A stretch of 64,000 nucleotides of DNA from Actinomycetota bacterium (GTDB lineage: Bacteria; Actinomycetota; Acidimicrobiia; Acidimicrobiales; Ilumatobacteraceae), in assembly GCA_947454105.1 (NCBI GenBank), contig CANGIP010000010.1:27607-91606 (forward strand), written 5' to 3'. The position numbers were made by a program, and so were the translations under genes. Positions 25,713-32,952 of the stretch are shown in pieces. The notes under the pieces are model-generated. The model was not told the DNA's origin, searched no databases, and worked only from the letters and a program-made list of their open reading frames with translations. The number at the start of each line of letters is the position of its first letter. The first letter of the stretch is position 1.

Positions 25713-26491
25713 TAGAACAGACCGCTGTACGAGCCACCATCAAGGTGAATGCTCTGACCCGAGATGAATCCGGCTTGGGCGCTACACAAAAATGCACAGG
25801 TGTCGCCAACTTCTTCTGGACGTCCGAGTCGTTTGGCGGCAATTGTTTGCGCCATTTCTTCATACGCTTCTTCGAGCGTGATGCCCTTGAATTGCACGGC
25901 AAGTTTGGCCATGCCGAGTTGACGATCGGTGTTGATGCGCTCGGGCAAAATGTTGTTGATCGTCACGTTTGACGAAGCGACATCTTTTGAAAGACCTTTG
26001 GCGACCGACATCAATCCTGTACGTGCGGCTGACGATAATCCCATTGGAGATAACGGACTTTTGGTCATCGCCGAGGTGATGTTAATGATGCGTCCGAATT
26101 TGCGCTCAACCATTCCGTCGAGCACATCACGAATCAGCAGCAAGGGCGCCAGCATGTTGCTGTCAACAGCACTCAACCAATTGTCACGACCCCAGTCTTG
26201 AAAGCGTCCTGGCGGTGGGCCGCCGTTATTGGTGATCAAAATGTCGGGGAGGGGACAGGCCCGCAGCAGCGCGGCACGTGTTTCGTCAAGTGCAATGTCA
26301 CCGACAACACCAGTGACCGTTCCCTGAGCAATGAGTCGCAGTTTTTCGGCTGCGGCATCGAGACGATCTTTGTCGCGTCCATTGATGACGACATTGACGC
26401 CTTCTTTGGCAAGCGATTCGGCACAAGCAAAACCTAGGCCCGCACTTGATGCTGCAATGATTGAGTTCTTTCCAGTAATTCCGAGATCCAT
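25712..26491 (-). CDS. Short-chain dehydrogenase/reductase
   Basis: A 259-residue SDR. Cofactor motif is AASSAGLGFACAES (the TGxxxGxG region, here AASSAGLG), followed by the structural motif ILITNNGGPPPG (NNAG-like). The catalytic region is NITSAMTKSPLSPMGLSSAARTG. The Tyr of the usual YxxxK is not obvious there, the position being occupied by MGLSSAARTG. This is the 3-oxoacyl-reductase-like 'SGR' branch, in which the active site is degenerate. The C-terminus GFISGQSIHLDGGSYSGLF is standard. ATG 26491 overlaps the stop of the upstream dioxygenase gene (TAATG arrangement), so translation is coupled. The substrate is probably an intermediate of the same aromatic or diol pathway. Confidence 0.87.
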   Translation of the reverse strand: MDLGITGKNSIIAASSAGLGFACAESLAKEGVNVVINGRDKDRLDAAAEKLRLIAQGTVTGVVGDIALDETRAALLRACPLPDILITNNGGPPPGRFQDWGRDNWLSAVDSNMLAPLLLIRDVLDGMVERKFGRIINITSAMTKSPLSPMGLSSAARTGLMSVAKGLSKDVASSNVTINNILPERINTDRQLGMAKLAVQFKGITLEEAYEEMAQTIAAKRLGRPEEVGDTCAFLCSAQAGFISGQSIHLDGGSYSGLF

Positions 26492-27420
26492 TAGAAGTCC
26501 AAGTCGGCCGGAGGATTGGGGCCCCACTGGTTGATGCCCGCAAAAATTGAATGCTTGTTCAGTGGAGTTGACGCAACAAGTAGATCGGTGTCGGTCCAAT
26601 GTTCAAGCGTGAATCCGAGCGGGTCTTTCCAGTAGTCAAAGATTTGCCCACCCAAAATGTGGCGACCGACTCCCCAGTATTGGCGAGCACCAGAAGCAAG
26701 AAGTGGTTCGCGACCGGCCATGAGGTCATCAAAGTCGGCGACTTCCCACGCGCAATGGCCAAGACGCGTTTCGCCGGTTTCCAAAATCAGTAGTGAGTGA
26801 TGATCTGTCGGAATGTCACCACGATCGCAACGCATGAAGCGACCAATGGGTTGTTCGGGATCTTCGACGTACATGTCATCTGATCCCAAAAGACCGAGAG
26901 TGCTTGAATACCAGTCGACAAGTCGAGCAAGTGAAGTTGTCTTAATTACTCCGTGACCAAATCTTTTGACTTGTGATGGCCCGGCAGCGATACGTTGAAG
27001 TTCGACCGCACGTGGACGTGATTGTCCGTTGTTGTAGGCGGCGTGTGGGCGAACCTCAATTGGTGTGAGTCGTTCGGCATCGGCGATGACTTCAATGCGA
27101 TTTCCGTCAGGGTCGGTGAGTCGCACAATCAAGCCGCCGCCTGGCTCGGTGCAATTTTCGATCGGTGTGCCAGTCGCTTGTGATAAGGCATCGAGGTCGG
27201 CGCGAGTTGCATTGAATGTCAGTCCGATGAAGGCAACTTCGCCAAGATGCGTCACATGTACGTGATGATCGGCGTCAGTGCCGCGCATGTACAACGCATC
27301 TTCAGTGCGAGCCGAACGCACCATTCCGAAGTTCGTGAGGTAGGTCTCCATCACGTCAAGGTCGGGGCCCCGAAATCGAGGGAAGGCGATATCGGAGACT
27401 TTGATGATCGGATTGCTCAT
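26491..27420 (-). CDS. Extradiol ring-cleavage dioxygenase (VOC fold, BphC/HsaC-like)
   Basis: A 309-residue protein built of two VOC modules. The metal site is in the second: His156 (GHGVIKT), His222 (GHCAWEV) and Glu273 (LEHWTD). This is the two-His one-Glu Fe(II) site of type I extradiol dioxygenases, at spacing similar to BphC. The first module is the non-catalytic repeat. Such enzymes open catechol rings with O2. It is the first gene of the operon leading to the SDR and the flavin hydroxylase, and it is divergent from a MarR regulator. Strong -35/-10 boxes sit just upstream, with the ATG at or beside the predicted transcription start. Confidence 0.88.
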   Translation of the reverse strand: MSNPIIKVSDIAFPRFRGPDLDVMETYLTNFGMVRSARTEDALYMRGTDADHHVHVTHLGEVAFIGLTFNATRADLDALSQATGTPIENCTEPGGGLIVRLTDPDGNRIEVIADAERLTPIEVRPHAAYNNGQSRPRAVELQRIAAGPSQVKRFGHGVIKTTSLARLVDWYSSTLGLLGSDDMYVEDPEQPIGRFMRCDRGDIPTDHHSLLILETGETRLGHCAWEVADFDDLMAGREPLLASGARQYWGVGRHILGGQIFDYWKDPLGFTLEHWTDTDLLVASTPLNKHSIFAGINQWGPNPPADLDF

Positions 27421-27457
27421 AGATGAGATAGTACGACATCAAACTATTTCTTGGCAA
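27421..27457 (-). promoter_or_regulatory. Promoter and MarR-type operator of the dioxygenase operon
   Basis: On the minus strand: -35 TTGCCA (27452-27457), 18-bp spacer, -10 TACTAT (27428-27433), then 7 nt and ATG 27420, so the transcript is leaderless. An inverted repeat ATAGT-N10-ACTAT (27428-27447) overlaps the -10, where a MarR-type repressor could bind. Confidence 0.6.
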
Positions 27458-27485
27458 CAGGCAGATCGGCAATTAGGGTGACGGG
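27451..27485 (+). promoter_or_regulatory. Leaderless promoter of the marR gene
   Basis: -35-like TTGGCA (27451-27456), 17-bp spacer, -10 TAGGGT (27474-27479), then 6 nt and ATG 27486. It overlaps the -35 of the divergent dioxygenase promoter, so one bound repressor could control both. Confidence 0.5.
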
Positions 27486-27986
27486 ATGGGCGTAGAAAAC
27501 CTGATTGATGAGACCATTCAAGGCTGGTCAGAGCAACGGCCGGACCTCAACTTTGCATCGATGGAGTTGTCGCTCAAATTGAACTCGATTGTTCGGGCCG
27601 TGAGTGATCAATTGGCGCGTCAACTTGACGATCTCGGAATCAATTTGGGGGAGTTTGACGTCTTGGCTACGTTGCGTCGCCATGGGCGCGGAGCGAAGTT
27701 GACTCCGAAAGAAATTGCCGCGGCAACATTTGTCACGCCGAGTGGTTTGACTCATCGACTCGCACGACTTGAAAAGATGGGTTTCATTGATCGCCAGGTG
27801 GATCCGCGTGATGGTCGCGGTGCGCTCATCAAGATCACGCCGGCTGGGAAGCGGGTTGCTGATCGGGGAATCGAAATTGTTGTCGAGACTCAAGATCGCT
27901 ATATGAATGAATTGTCAGCGCAATTGAAAAAGGGTCTTGATCAGTCGATGACTCGACTGATCAAGACCCTTGATTCAGGTATCTAA
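27486..27986 (+). CDS. MarR-family transcriptional regulator
   Basis: A 166-residue protein. The winged helix shows LGINLGEFDVLATLRRHG, then LTPKEIAAATFVTPSGLTHR (recognition helix), then LARLEKMGFIDRQVDPRDGR with the wing RDGRGALIKIT. MarR proteins are dimeric repressors released by phenolic or other small ligands. It is divergent from the dioxygenase-SDR-hydroxylase operon, and a candidate operator overlaps the -10 of that operon. Control of aromatic degradation, probably by a pathway substrate, is therefore likely. Its last 15 codons carry a perfect 19-bp-arm hairpin (27930-27971) that appears to serve as terminator for the opposite-strand surface-protein gene. Confidence 0.92.
   Translation: MGVENLIDETIQGWSEQRPDLNFASMELSLKLNSIVRAVSDQLARQLDDLGINLGEFDVLATLRRHGRGAKLTPKEIAAATFVTPSGLTHRLARLEKMGFIDRQVDPRDGRGALIKITPAGKRVADRGIEIVVETQDRYMNELSAQLKKGLDQSMTRLIKTLDSGI
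27930..27971 (-). terminator. Terminator of the surface-protein gene inside the marR coding end
   Basis: Perfect 19-bp arms AAGGGTCTTGATCAGTCGA (27930-27948) and its complement (27953-27971) around a 4-nt loop. On the minus strand the stem is followed by a T-run (CCCTTTTTC), the form of a rho-independent terminator for the gene ending at 27998. The plus strand has no T-run. Confidence 0.8.
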
Positions 27987-27997
27987 TTTGGGTTTAT

Positions 27998-30679
27998 TCA
28001 GCCCACGAGCGGCTCGGGGCCGATTGCCTCAATGTCGCTAATGGCGCCCGTCGCTCCAATGTTCGTAATGCTCAATGTGCCCGTCGCGAGATCGTAGGTT
28101 CCGGTGACTAGCTGGCCAGAGCCAAGCGCACCACTAAAGATGACCTGATTCGTTTCGGGTAAGTAGTCCGCGTCGTACATCGTGATATCTGTTTGATTAG
28201 CAGGATTCGTTGCTCCAGGACCGATCAAGATTTGGCCAGTAGGTGTCGCGCCTGAGACATCGACGACCGTGACGATATGGCCACCGCTTTGATTGGTTCC
28301 GTAGAGAACGAGTTTGTCCCCAATAACCCGAGCGAAGTCTGGTTTCTGACCGAGGTAACTCGTCACCCAACGTGTACGGGTGTTGGGATAGATGTAGCTG
28401 ACCTCTAGTGGTGCCAACGGGTTAGGACATTGGTTTGAATTGCATTCAGATGGCGCAACGCTGACAACCTTGCCACCGACATCGTAGTAAGCCCAGGACT
28501 GATGAGGAGCAGTACAGACTGCACGTTGACTGTTGCAACCGGGGGAACCGGTCGGGTTTTCGAAACGATAGTCAATCATGTATGGAGCACTATCAACTCT
28601 ATTGTCAGTTTCATTCCAGGTGTAGATACCGAAACGATTTTGATCATCAAACGCTAGGTGAACAGCACCATCGGGGTAACGCTTCATAAAGAAGGATGCG
28701 TTACCCGCTTCTTCGCGGTGAATTGTTCCATCGGTGTCAATCTCGTACACAAAGAAGGTGTAGGGATAGCAATCATCAACTACTGTGCCGTCTGCGAGCT
28801 TGGCGTCGTCACTAGGGTTCGGCACAGTGAAGTCGCAGACGTCAGCGGCTCCGGTGACCAGCGACTTGCCGTCGGGCAGAGTGAGGAAGTTAAGCACCGA
28901 AAAGCCGGTGTTTCGTCGTTGATCAGCGTGAGTCACTAAGGGGAAGTCAGCATTTTCTAGGAGTGCCGTAGTTGTATTGGTGACTGGATCCCAACGATTG
29001 AATTGCGTGTCGTTATTGGCGATTCCCGAGTAGTACACATTGCCATCGGCATCGAACTGCACAGGATCATTAACCGATGGATTCCGCGAATAATCAGGCC
29101 AGAAAACTTGACTGAGATTGGCATTGACGCAAGTCGGCAAACCAGTATCGATGTCGATGCGGGCCAACAAGCACGTCTCGGTGCCATTGTCGTAAAGGTT
29201 TGCTGGACGGTCGTACAGCACGTACACCGATCCGTCAGGACTGGTCAGGGTGTGAGCGATTTTTGCCGATCCATTGAGAGCCGCAGTTTCAGTTGTGCCA
29301 TCTTCATTAATGACCACCAAGTTTGATTCGTCAACTTCTTGAACGCCACGCCGACCTTCGGCAACTTGCAGCGATGCTCGTCCGACCGAATTGGCGGCAA
29401 CACCAACTGCAACTGCACCAGAGAAGTCGTAAATCAGGGCATTCGCGCCGAGCTTGGTGTCATTGCGAGTGTCATGTAGACGTGCTGGTGTCGCGAGCGA
29501 GGTGAAGTTTGTTGATGTGATGTGGGCCGAAACGTCAATGAGGATGTCAGCTTTTCCATATACGTAGATACAAACTTTTCCTGAATCAGACACCGGTGCA
29601 ATCAAACTGTTCGGAACAGTTTGGCTCGAGATGAAGTTCAAGGTTGAAGTGTTGGGGCGAGTGCCACACGGATAAACAGTGACGTATCCACCGAAATTAT
29701 TTGCCTCTGTATTGACTGCAGTCACGTTCATCGCGACTGCCGAGATTCCAGCAGGAATTTCAAAGGTGCCAGTGACCTGGAGATCTTTGGCGAGACCTAA
29801 ACCATCAACAGTTCCCACTTTGCTCGATGAGCGCGTGTCTAACAAGCGTTCGGGTTTACTCAGCGATGTGAGTGAACCGTTAGGGAAGTAGCCCGAGACA
29901 TCGGCCAAAATATCGGCCTTGCCATAAACGTAGAAACATACTGTTCCATCGGCCGAGACAGGCGCGATGACACTGTTCGGAATGATTTGTCCACTAATGA
30001 AGTTGATATTCGATGTGTTTGGACGAATGCCGCACGGGTACACAGTGACGTAACCACCGACATCGCCAGATTCGGTATCAACAGCAGTCACGTTCATCGC
30101 GACTGCAGAAATTCCGGCAGGGACACCGTTTTGCCCAGTGATCTGAAGTTCTTTCACTGAACCAGTTCCGTCAAGCTTTCCGACCTTTTCGACTTCGGGG
30201 CGAGTGTCAAGGAATCGATTTTGGGTGATTTCTGCGGTTTCAAAACCGCCAGCAGGAACGTATCCGCTCACGTCGACGAGCAGGTTGGCGATTCCGAACA
30301 CATAGAAACAGACATCACCTGTTGCTGACATGGGTGTCATGACACTGTTTGCGACAGTCTGATTGCTGATGAAGTTCAAGTTTGAAGAATTGGGGCGTTC
30401 ACCACATGGATAGACGGTGACGTAGCCGCCAGCGGCAGGGGCTTGTGTGTCAACTGCGGTGACGTTGAGAGCAACAGCAGCAGCATCCACAGGAATTTCG
30501 TTGGTGCCACCAATACGAATTTTGAGCGGAATGCCTGACCCATCAAGCGCACCGACTGGTGCACCGCTGGCTGCGGCCGGCTGAATATTTCCCGCCGCCT
30601 GACTGCCACTAGCAAAGACAAAACTGGTGGCAAGTGTGAGACCAGCAGCAAGGACATACTTCAAGGAGGATTTCCGCAT
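27998..30679 (-). CDS. Secreted surface protein with three Cys-paired repeats
   Basis: An 893-residue protein. A signal peptide is clear: MRKSSLKYVLAAGLTLATSF, then VFASGSQAAG with a likely AxA cleavage. Three repeats of about 120 residues follow (about 41-160, 160-283, 284-405). Each carries AVAMNVTAVDT, GGYVTVYPCG, RPNTSNxNF, a VCFYVYGKAD-like strand and DVSGY, with two Cys that probably form a disulfide. Each repeat ends near RLxDTR. Residues 430-893 are strand-rich with Asp/Asn-rich blades, suggesting a beta-propeller-like domain. No anchor is visible, so the protein is probably exported or loosely bound. Such repeats occur in Acidimicrobiia surface proteins; the function is unknown. A promoter with -35 TTGACC lies upstream. 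Confidence 0.85.
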   Translation of the reverse strand: MRKSSLKYVLAAGLTLATSFVFASGSQAAGNIQPAAASGAPVGALDGSGIPLKIRIGGTNEIPVDAAAVALNVTAVDTQAPAAGGYVTVYPCGERPNSSNLNFISNQTVANSVMTPMSATGDVCFYVFGIANLLVDVSGYVPAGGFETAEITQNRFLDTRPEVEKVGKLDGTGSVKELQITGQNGVPAGISAVAMNVTAVDTESGDVGGYVTVYPCGIRPNTSNINFISGQIIPNSVIAPVSADGTVCFYVYGKADILADVSGYFPNGSLTSLSKPERLLDTRSSSKVGTVDGLGLAKDLQVTGTFEIPAGISAVAMNVTAVNTEANNFGGYVTVYPCGTRPNTSTLNFISSQTVPNSLIAPVSDSGKVCIYVYGKADILIDVSAHITSTNFTSLATPARLHDTRNDTKLGANALIYDFSGAVAVGVAANSVGRASLQVAEGRRGVQEVDESNLVVINEDGTTETAALNGSAKIAHTLTSPDGSVYVLYDRPANLYDNGTETCLLARIDIDTGLPTCVNANLSQVFWPDYSRNPSVNDPVQFDADGNVYYSGIANNDTQFNRWDPVTNTTTALLENADFPLVTHADQRRNTGFSVLNFLTLPDGKSLVTGAADVCDFTVPNPSDDAKLADGTVVDDCYPYTFFVYEIDTDGTIHREEAGNASFFMKRYPDGAVHLAFDDQNRFGIYTWNETDNRVDSAPYMIDYRFENPTGSPGCNSQRAVCTAPHQSWAYYDVGGKVVSVAPSECNSNQCPNPLAPLEVSYIYPNTRTRWVTSYLGQKPDFARVIGDKLVLYGTNQSGGHIVTVVDVSGATPTGQILIGPGATNPANQTDITMYDADYLPETNQVIFSGALGSGQLVTGTYDLATGTLSITNIGATGAISDIEAIGPEPLVG
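29464..30559 (-). repeat. Three tandem protein-coding repeats of about 370 bp
   Basis: DNA encoding the three repeats of the surface protein, roughly 30559-30200, 30199-29828 and 29827-29464. Units 2 and 3 are the more similar pair (shared runs encoding AISAVAMNVTAV and YVYGKADIL). Confidence 0.75.
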
Positions 30680-30715
30680 TTTGGCAGGCTACGGAATTTT
30701 GTGTCCTATGGTCAA
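30680..30715 (-). promoter_or_regulatory. Promoter of the surface-protein gene
   Basis: On the minus strand: -35 TTGACC (30710-30715), 18-bp spacer, -10 TAGCCT (30686-30691), then 6 nt (GCCAAA) and ATG 30679. Leaderless. A palindrome AGGACC-TT-GGTCCT (30723-30736) lies just upstream and could be an operator. Confidence 0.6.
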
Positions 30716-30772
30716 TACTTTGAGGACCTTGGTCCTTGGTTATTAATCACAGTGGTACGTCATGGTGGAAGG

Positions 30773-30824
30773 CGATCTGGTCGGGCGAAGTGGCAGGTTT
30801 CCTCAGTTACTTCCGACCAGATCG
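30773..30824 (+). repeat. 52-bp palindromic element, copy D, overlapping an SDR gene end
   Basis: Fourth copy: arms CGATCTGGTC and GACCAGATCG, extended inward here by two G-C pairs (GG and CC), core GGCGAAGTGGCAG then GTTTCCTCAG. It overlaps the 3' end of the SDR gene on the minus strand and supplies that gene's stop codon (30803-30805). Confidence 0.9.
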
Positions 30825-31669
30825 ATCATTGTTAAACGACCTTCGAGGCCGATGGGTGGCAAAACAGTTGGATGACCTGCCCAAACCTGCACATCATCGC
30901 CAGTTCGACCATTGGGACCCTCGGCGATGAGCTCAACAATGAGTCCCGCCACATCATCGGCTTGCATGGTTCCTGATGGCAACGGCCGGTCGCCCAGCAC
31001 AGCCAAGAACATCGGCGTGATGGTGGCGCCCATACCAAATGAGTTCACGCGAATCTTGTGAGGGGCCAGGTCACGAGCCCAGGCGTTGGTGATTCCTTTG
31101 ATACCCCATTTGGACGAGTCATATATATCGAAGTTCTTGCTGCCTACCGGCGGACGTTGGACGTCTTTCCACGGACACTCTTGGGCGTGGGTGTGGTCGA
31201 GCAATTCTGGCCAACCACATGTATGTATATGGTCGGTCGTGATATTCACGATGTCGCCACCGGTTGCGAGCATGTGGGGGATCGCGGCGCGGCCAGTGAG
31301 GTACACGCCTCGTAGGTTTACGTTGATGACATCATCAAAATCTTGGACGGCACGTTCGTACGAATCTTTTGTCGGGCGGGTGGGGCGAACGATGCCAGCG
31401 TTACTGATGACGATGTCAATGCCACCCATTGTCGCGGCAGCATTATCAACAAAACTTTTGACTTGCATAGGCTGGCTGACATCGGCGACTTCGGCATAGA
31501 CAACATCTGTCCACTGCCGTAACTCTTCGCCAACGTCAATCACTTGCGAGTCCTTATCGCAGATACTGACAAATGTTCCGGTTTGTGCAAGGGACTTTGC
31601 TATCGCGTATCCGAGTCCGTTGGCGGCACCAGTGATGAGTGCTTTTCGTTGAAAAAGTGAAGTGGACAT
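30803..31669 (-). CDS. SDR-family oxidoreductase with C-terminus inside a repeat element
   Basis: A 288-residue classical SDR. Cofactor motif is ALITGAANGLGYAIAKSL, followed by ISNAGIVRP. The catalytic Ser lies in INITTDHIH-like 'VNITTDHIHTCGWP', and the Tyr-Lys pair is best seen in YDSSKWGIKG. An insertion between them (HTHAQECPWKDVQRP) resembles the longer carveol- or mycofactocin-associated SDRs. The last six or so codons and the stop are encoded by the 52-bp element, so the present C-terminus (IDLVGSN) may not be ancestral. It is divergent from a TetR gene; the two -10 boxes overlap by 2 bp, so the regulator probably controls this SDR. Confidence 0.87.
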   Translation of the reverse strand: MSTSLFQRKALITGAANGLGYAIAKSLAQTGTFVSICDKDSQVIDVGEELRQWTDVVYAEVADVSQPMQVKSFVDNAAATMGGIDIVISNAGIVRPTRPTKDSYERAVQDFDDVINVNLRGVYLTGRAAIPHMLATGGDIVNITTDHIHTCGWPELLDHTHAQECPWKDVQRPPVGSKNFDIYDSSKWGIKGITNAWARDLAPHKIRVNSFGMGATITPMFLAVLGDRPLPSGTMQADDVAGLIVELIAEGPNGRTGDDVQVWAGHPTVLPPIGLEGRLTMIDLVGSN

Positions 31670-31692
31670 ACTTGCGAGAGTAGTTTGTCTGC
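31670..31692. promoter_or_regulatory. Overlapping divergent leaderless promoters of SDR and TetR genes
   Basis: Minus strand: TACTCT (31677-31682), 7 nt, ATG 31669. Plus strand: TAGTTT (31681-31686), 6 nt, ATG 31693. The two -10 boxes share 31681-31682, so the promoters should exclude each other. Confidence 0.55.
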
Positions 31693-32298
31693 ATGGTTAC
31701 AAAAGCAAAAAAACCAACGAAATCGAAAGTGTCGGCGAAACCTGAAAAACGCACCTATGTGAAACAAGCAGATGTGAAAGAACGCATCGTTGAGACGACG
31801 CTCCAGCTTTTACTCACTCGTGATCCCGAGTCGTTGACGATTCGCGAAATTGCAACCCATGCCAAAACTCATCACCGTTACATTCCTGATTACTTCGGTG
31901 GTAAAGGTCCTCTGCTGGCAGAAGTTTTGCCGTTAACGACGGCCGCGATTTCTGGAATTGTGAACGAGGGTTCGCCGGCAACTTTTCCGAGCAAAGAATT
32001 GACTCGCATTATTCGCTTGACCGCTTGGCTGGCGGTCAACGAGCCAGCCTGGTTTCGTACCCGTTCTTCGGGAATGGTGCTAGAAACCGTCTCCGAGTTT
32101 TATGCCAAGGTCTACGGACTAAACGAAATCAATGCGCACCATATGGCCCAAAAATTGGTTTCGTCAGCGATCACGGCAGTGCTTTATCCGGAGATCATTC
32201 GATTCAACCGAAGCCAAACTGCTGAATTCGCCGACATTGATCGTGTCATTGCTGAATTTTTGGCAAGTCAACAAAAGCCCGGCAAGGCGAAAAAGTAG
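31693..32298 (+). CDS. TetR-family transcriptional regulator
   Basis: A 201-residue regulator. A Lys-rich N-terminal tail (KAKKPTKSKVSAKPEKR) precedes the DNA-binding domain. That domain reads VKERIVETTLQLLLTRDPES, then LTIREIATHAKTHHRYIPDY, then FGGKGPLLAEVLP. The ligand-binding domain follows, without recognised features, and the C-terminus is basic again. The basic tails are unusual and may add non-specific DNA contacts. It is divergent from the SDR gene with overlapping -10 boxes, so autoregulation with control of the SDR is likely. It converges with the unknown gene at 32307. Confidence 0.88.
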   Translation: MVTKAKKPTKSKVSAKPEKRTYVKQADVKERIVETTLQLLLTRDPESLTIREIATHAKTHHRYIPDYFGGKGPLLAEVLPLTTAAISGIVNEGSPATFPSKELTRIIRLTAWLAVNEPAWFRTRSSGMVLETVSEFYAKVYGLNEINAHHMAQKLVSSAITAVLYPEIIRFNRSQTAEFADIDRVIAEFLASQQKPGKAKK

Positions 32299-32306
32299 GT
32301 CTTCGC

Positions 32307-32933
32307 TTACAAGACTGTTGGTCCGTGGAAAATGTCGCCGTTGTTGAAAATGGCAACTCGAGCCGGACAGGGTAAATCAACAATCAGATTTTCTGTGAGC
32401 GTGATGAAGCGTGATGTCCAGCCTTCGGGCATACGTCTTGGTTTGATTTCACTTCGTCGTTGATGCAAATGCGATTCAACGGCCTGCGGTAACAGGGTTG
32501 TGCCACCAACAAAGTTGTCGTTGGTATCGATGACTTCAAGAGTTCGACCAGCAGTAAAGAACACGCGATGACTTTTGAAGACGGGTAATACGGTGACGCC
32601 TTCAAAACCCTTTTCGGGACGACCAGGACGAGCGACCAAAGCAAAGGTGTGTTCACCAATGTGAGTTGTTTCAACGGGGCCGTCGGTTTCGGCGTTGGGC
32701 GGACGGCGAAATAATGCACCGTCGTGCTGGCTACGACCAACTCCAGATTTTCGGAAGCCCTCGGGGACAACGAGCGCTGCGTATTCTTCGGGCGAAATCG
32801 GTTCGGTTGAGAGCCACACTCCAAAAGTCGCGTCATCCATCACTTCGCCATAGAACTCGCAGCCGCCGAGGGTCCAATTGGCCGACCAACTGGGGTTGCC
32901 GGCGATCAGTTTCGTGATCTCTTCGATGTTCAT
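32307..32933 (-). CDS. Unknown 208-residue protein
   Basis: A soluble protein beginning MNIEEITKLIAGNPSWSANW. I do not recognise it. It is rich in strands with several Trp and Phe residues (CEFYGEVMDDATFGVW; HTFALVARPGRP; SHRVFFTAGRTLEVID), which suggests a beta-barrel or jelly-roll fold. It has no signal peptide or TM segment. It lies 19 bp downstream of the haloalkane-dehalogenase-like gene on the same strand, so it likely belongs to the same transcript. An upstream TTG (32939) could add two residues. Confidence 0.65.
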   Translation of the reverse strand: MNIEEITKLIAGNPSWSANWTLGGCEFYGEVMDDATFGVWLSTEPISPEEYAALVVPEGFRKSGVGRSQHDGALFRRPPNAETDGPVETTHIGEHTFALVARPGRPEKGFEGVTVLPVFKSHRVFFTAGRTLEVIDTNDNFVGGTTLLPQAVESHLHQRRSEIKPRRMPEGWTSRFITLTENLIVDLPCPARVAIFNNGDIFHGPTVL

Positions 32934-32952
32934 GCTCAATCTCGCTATTTAC

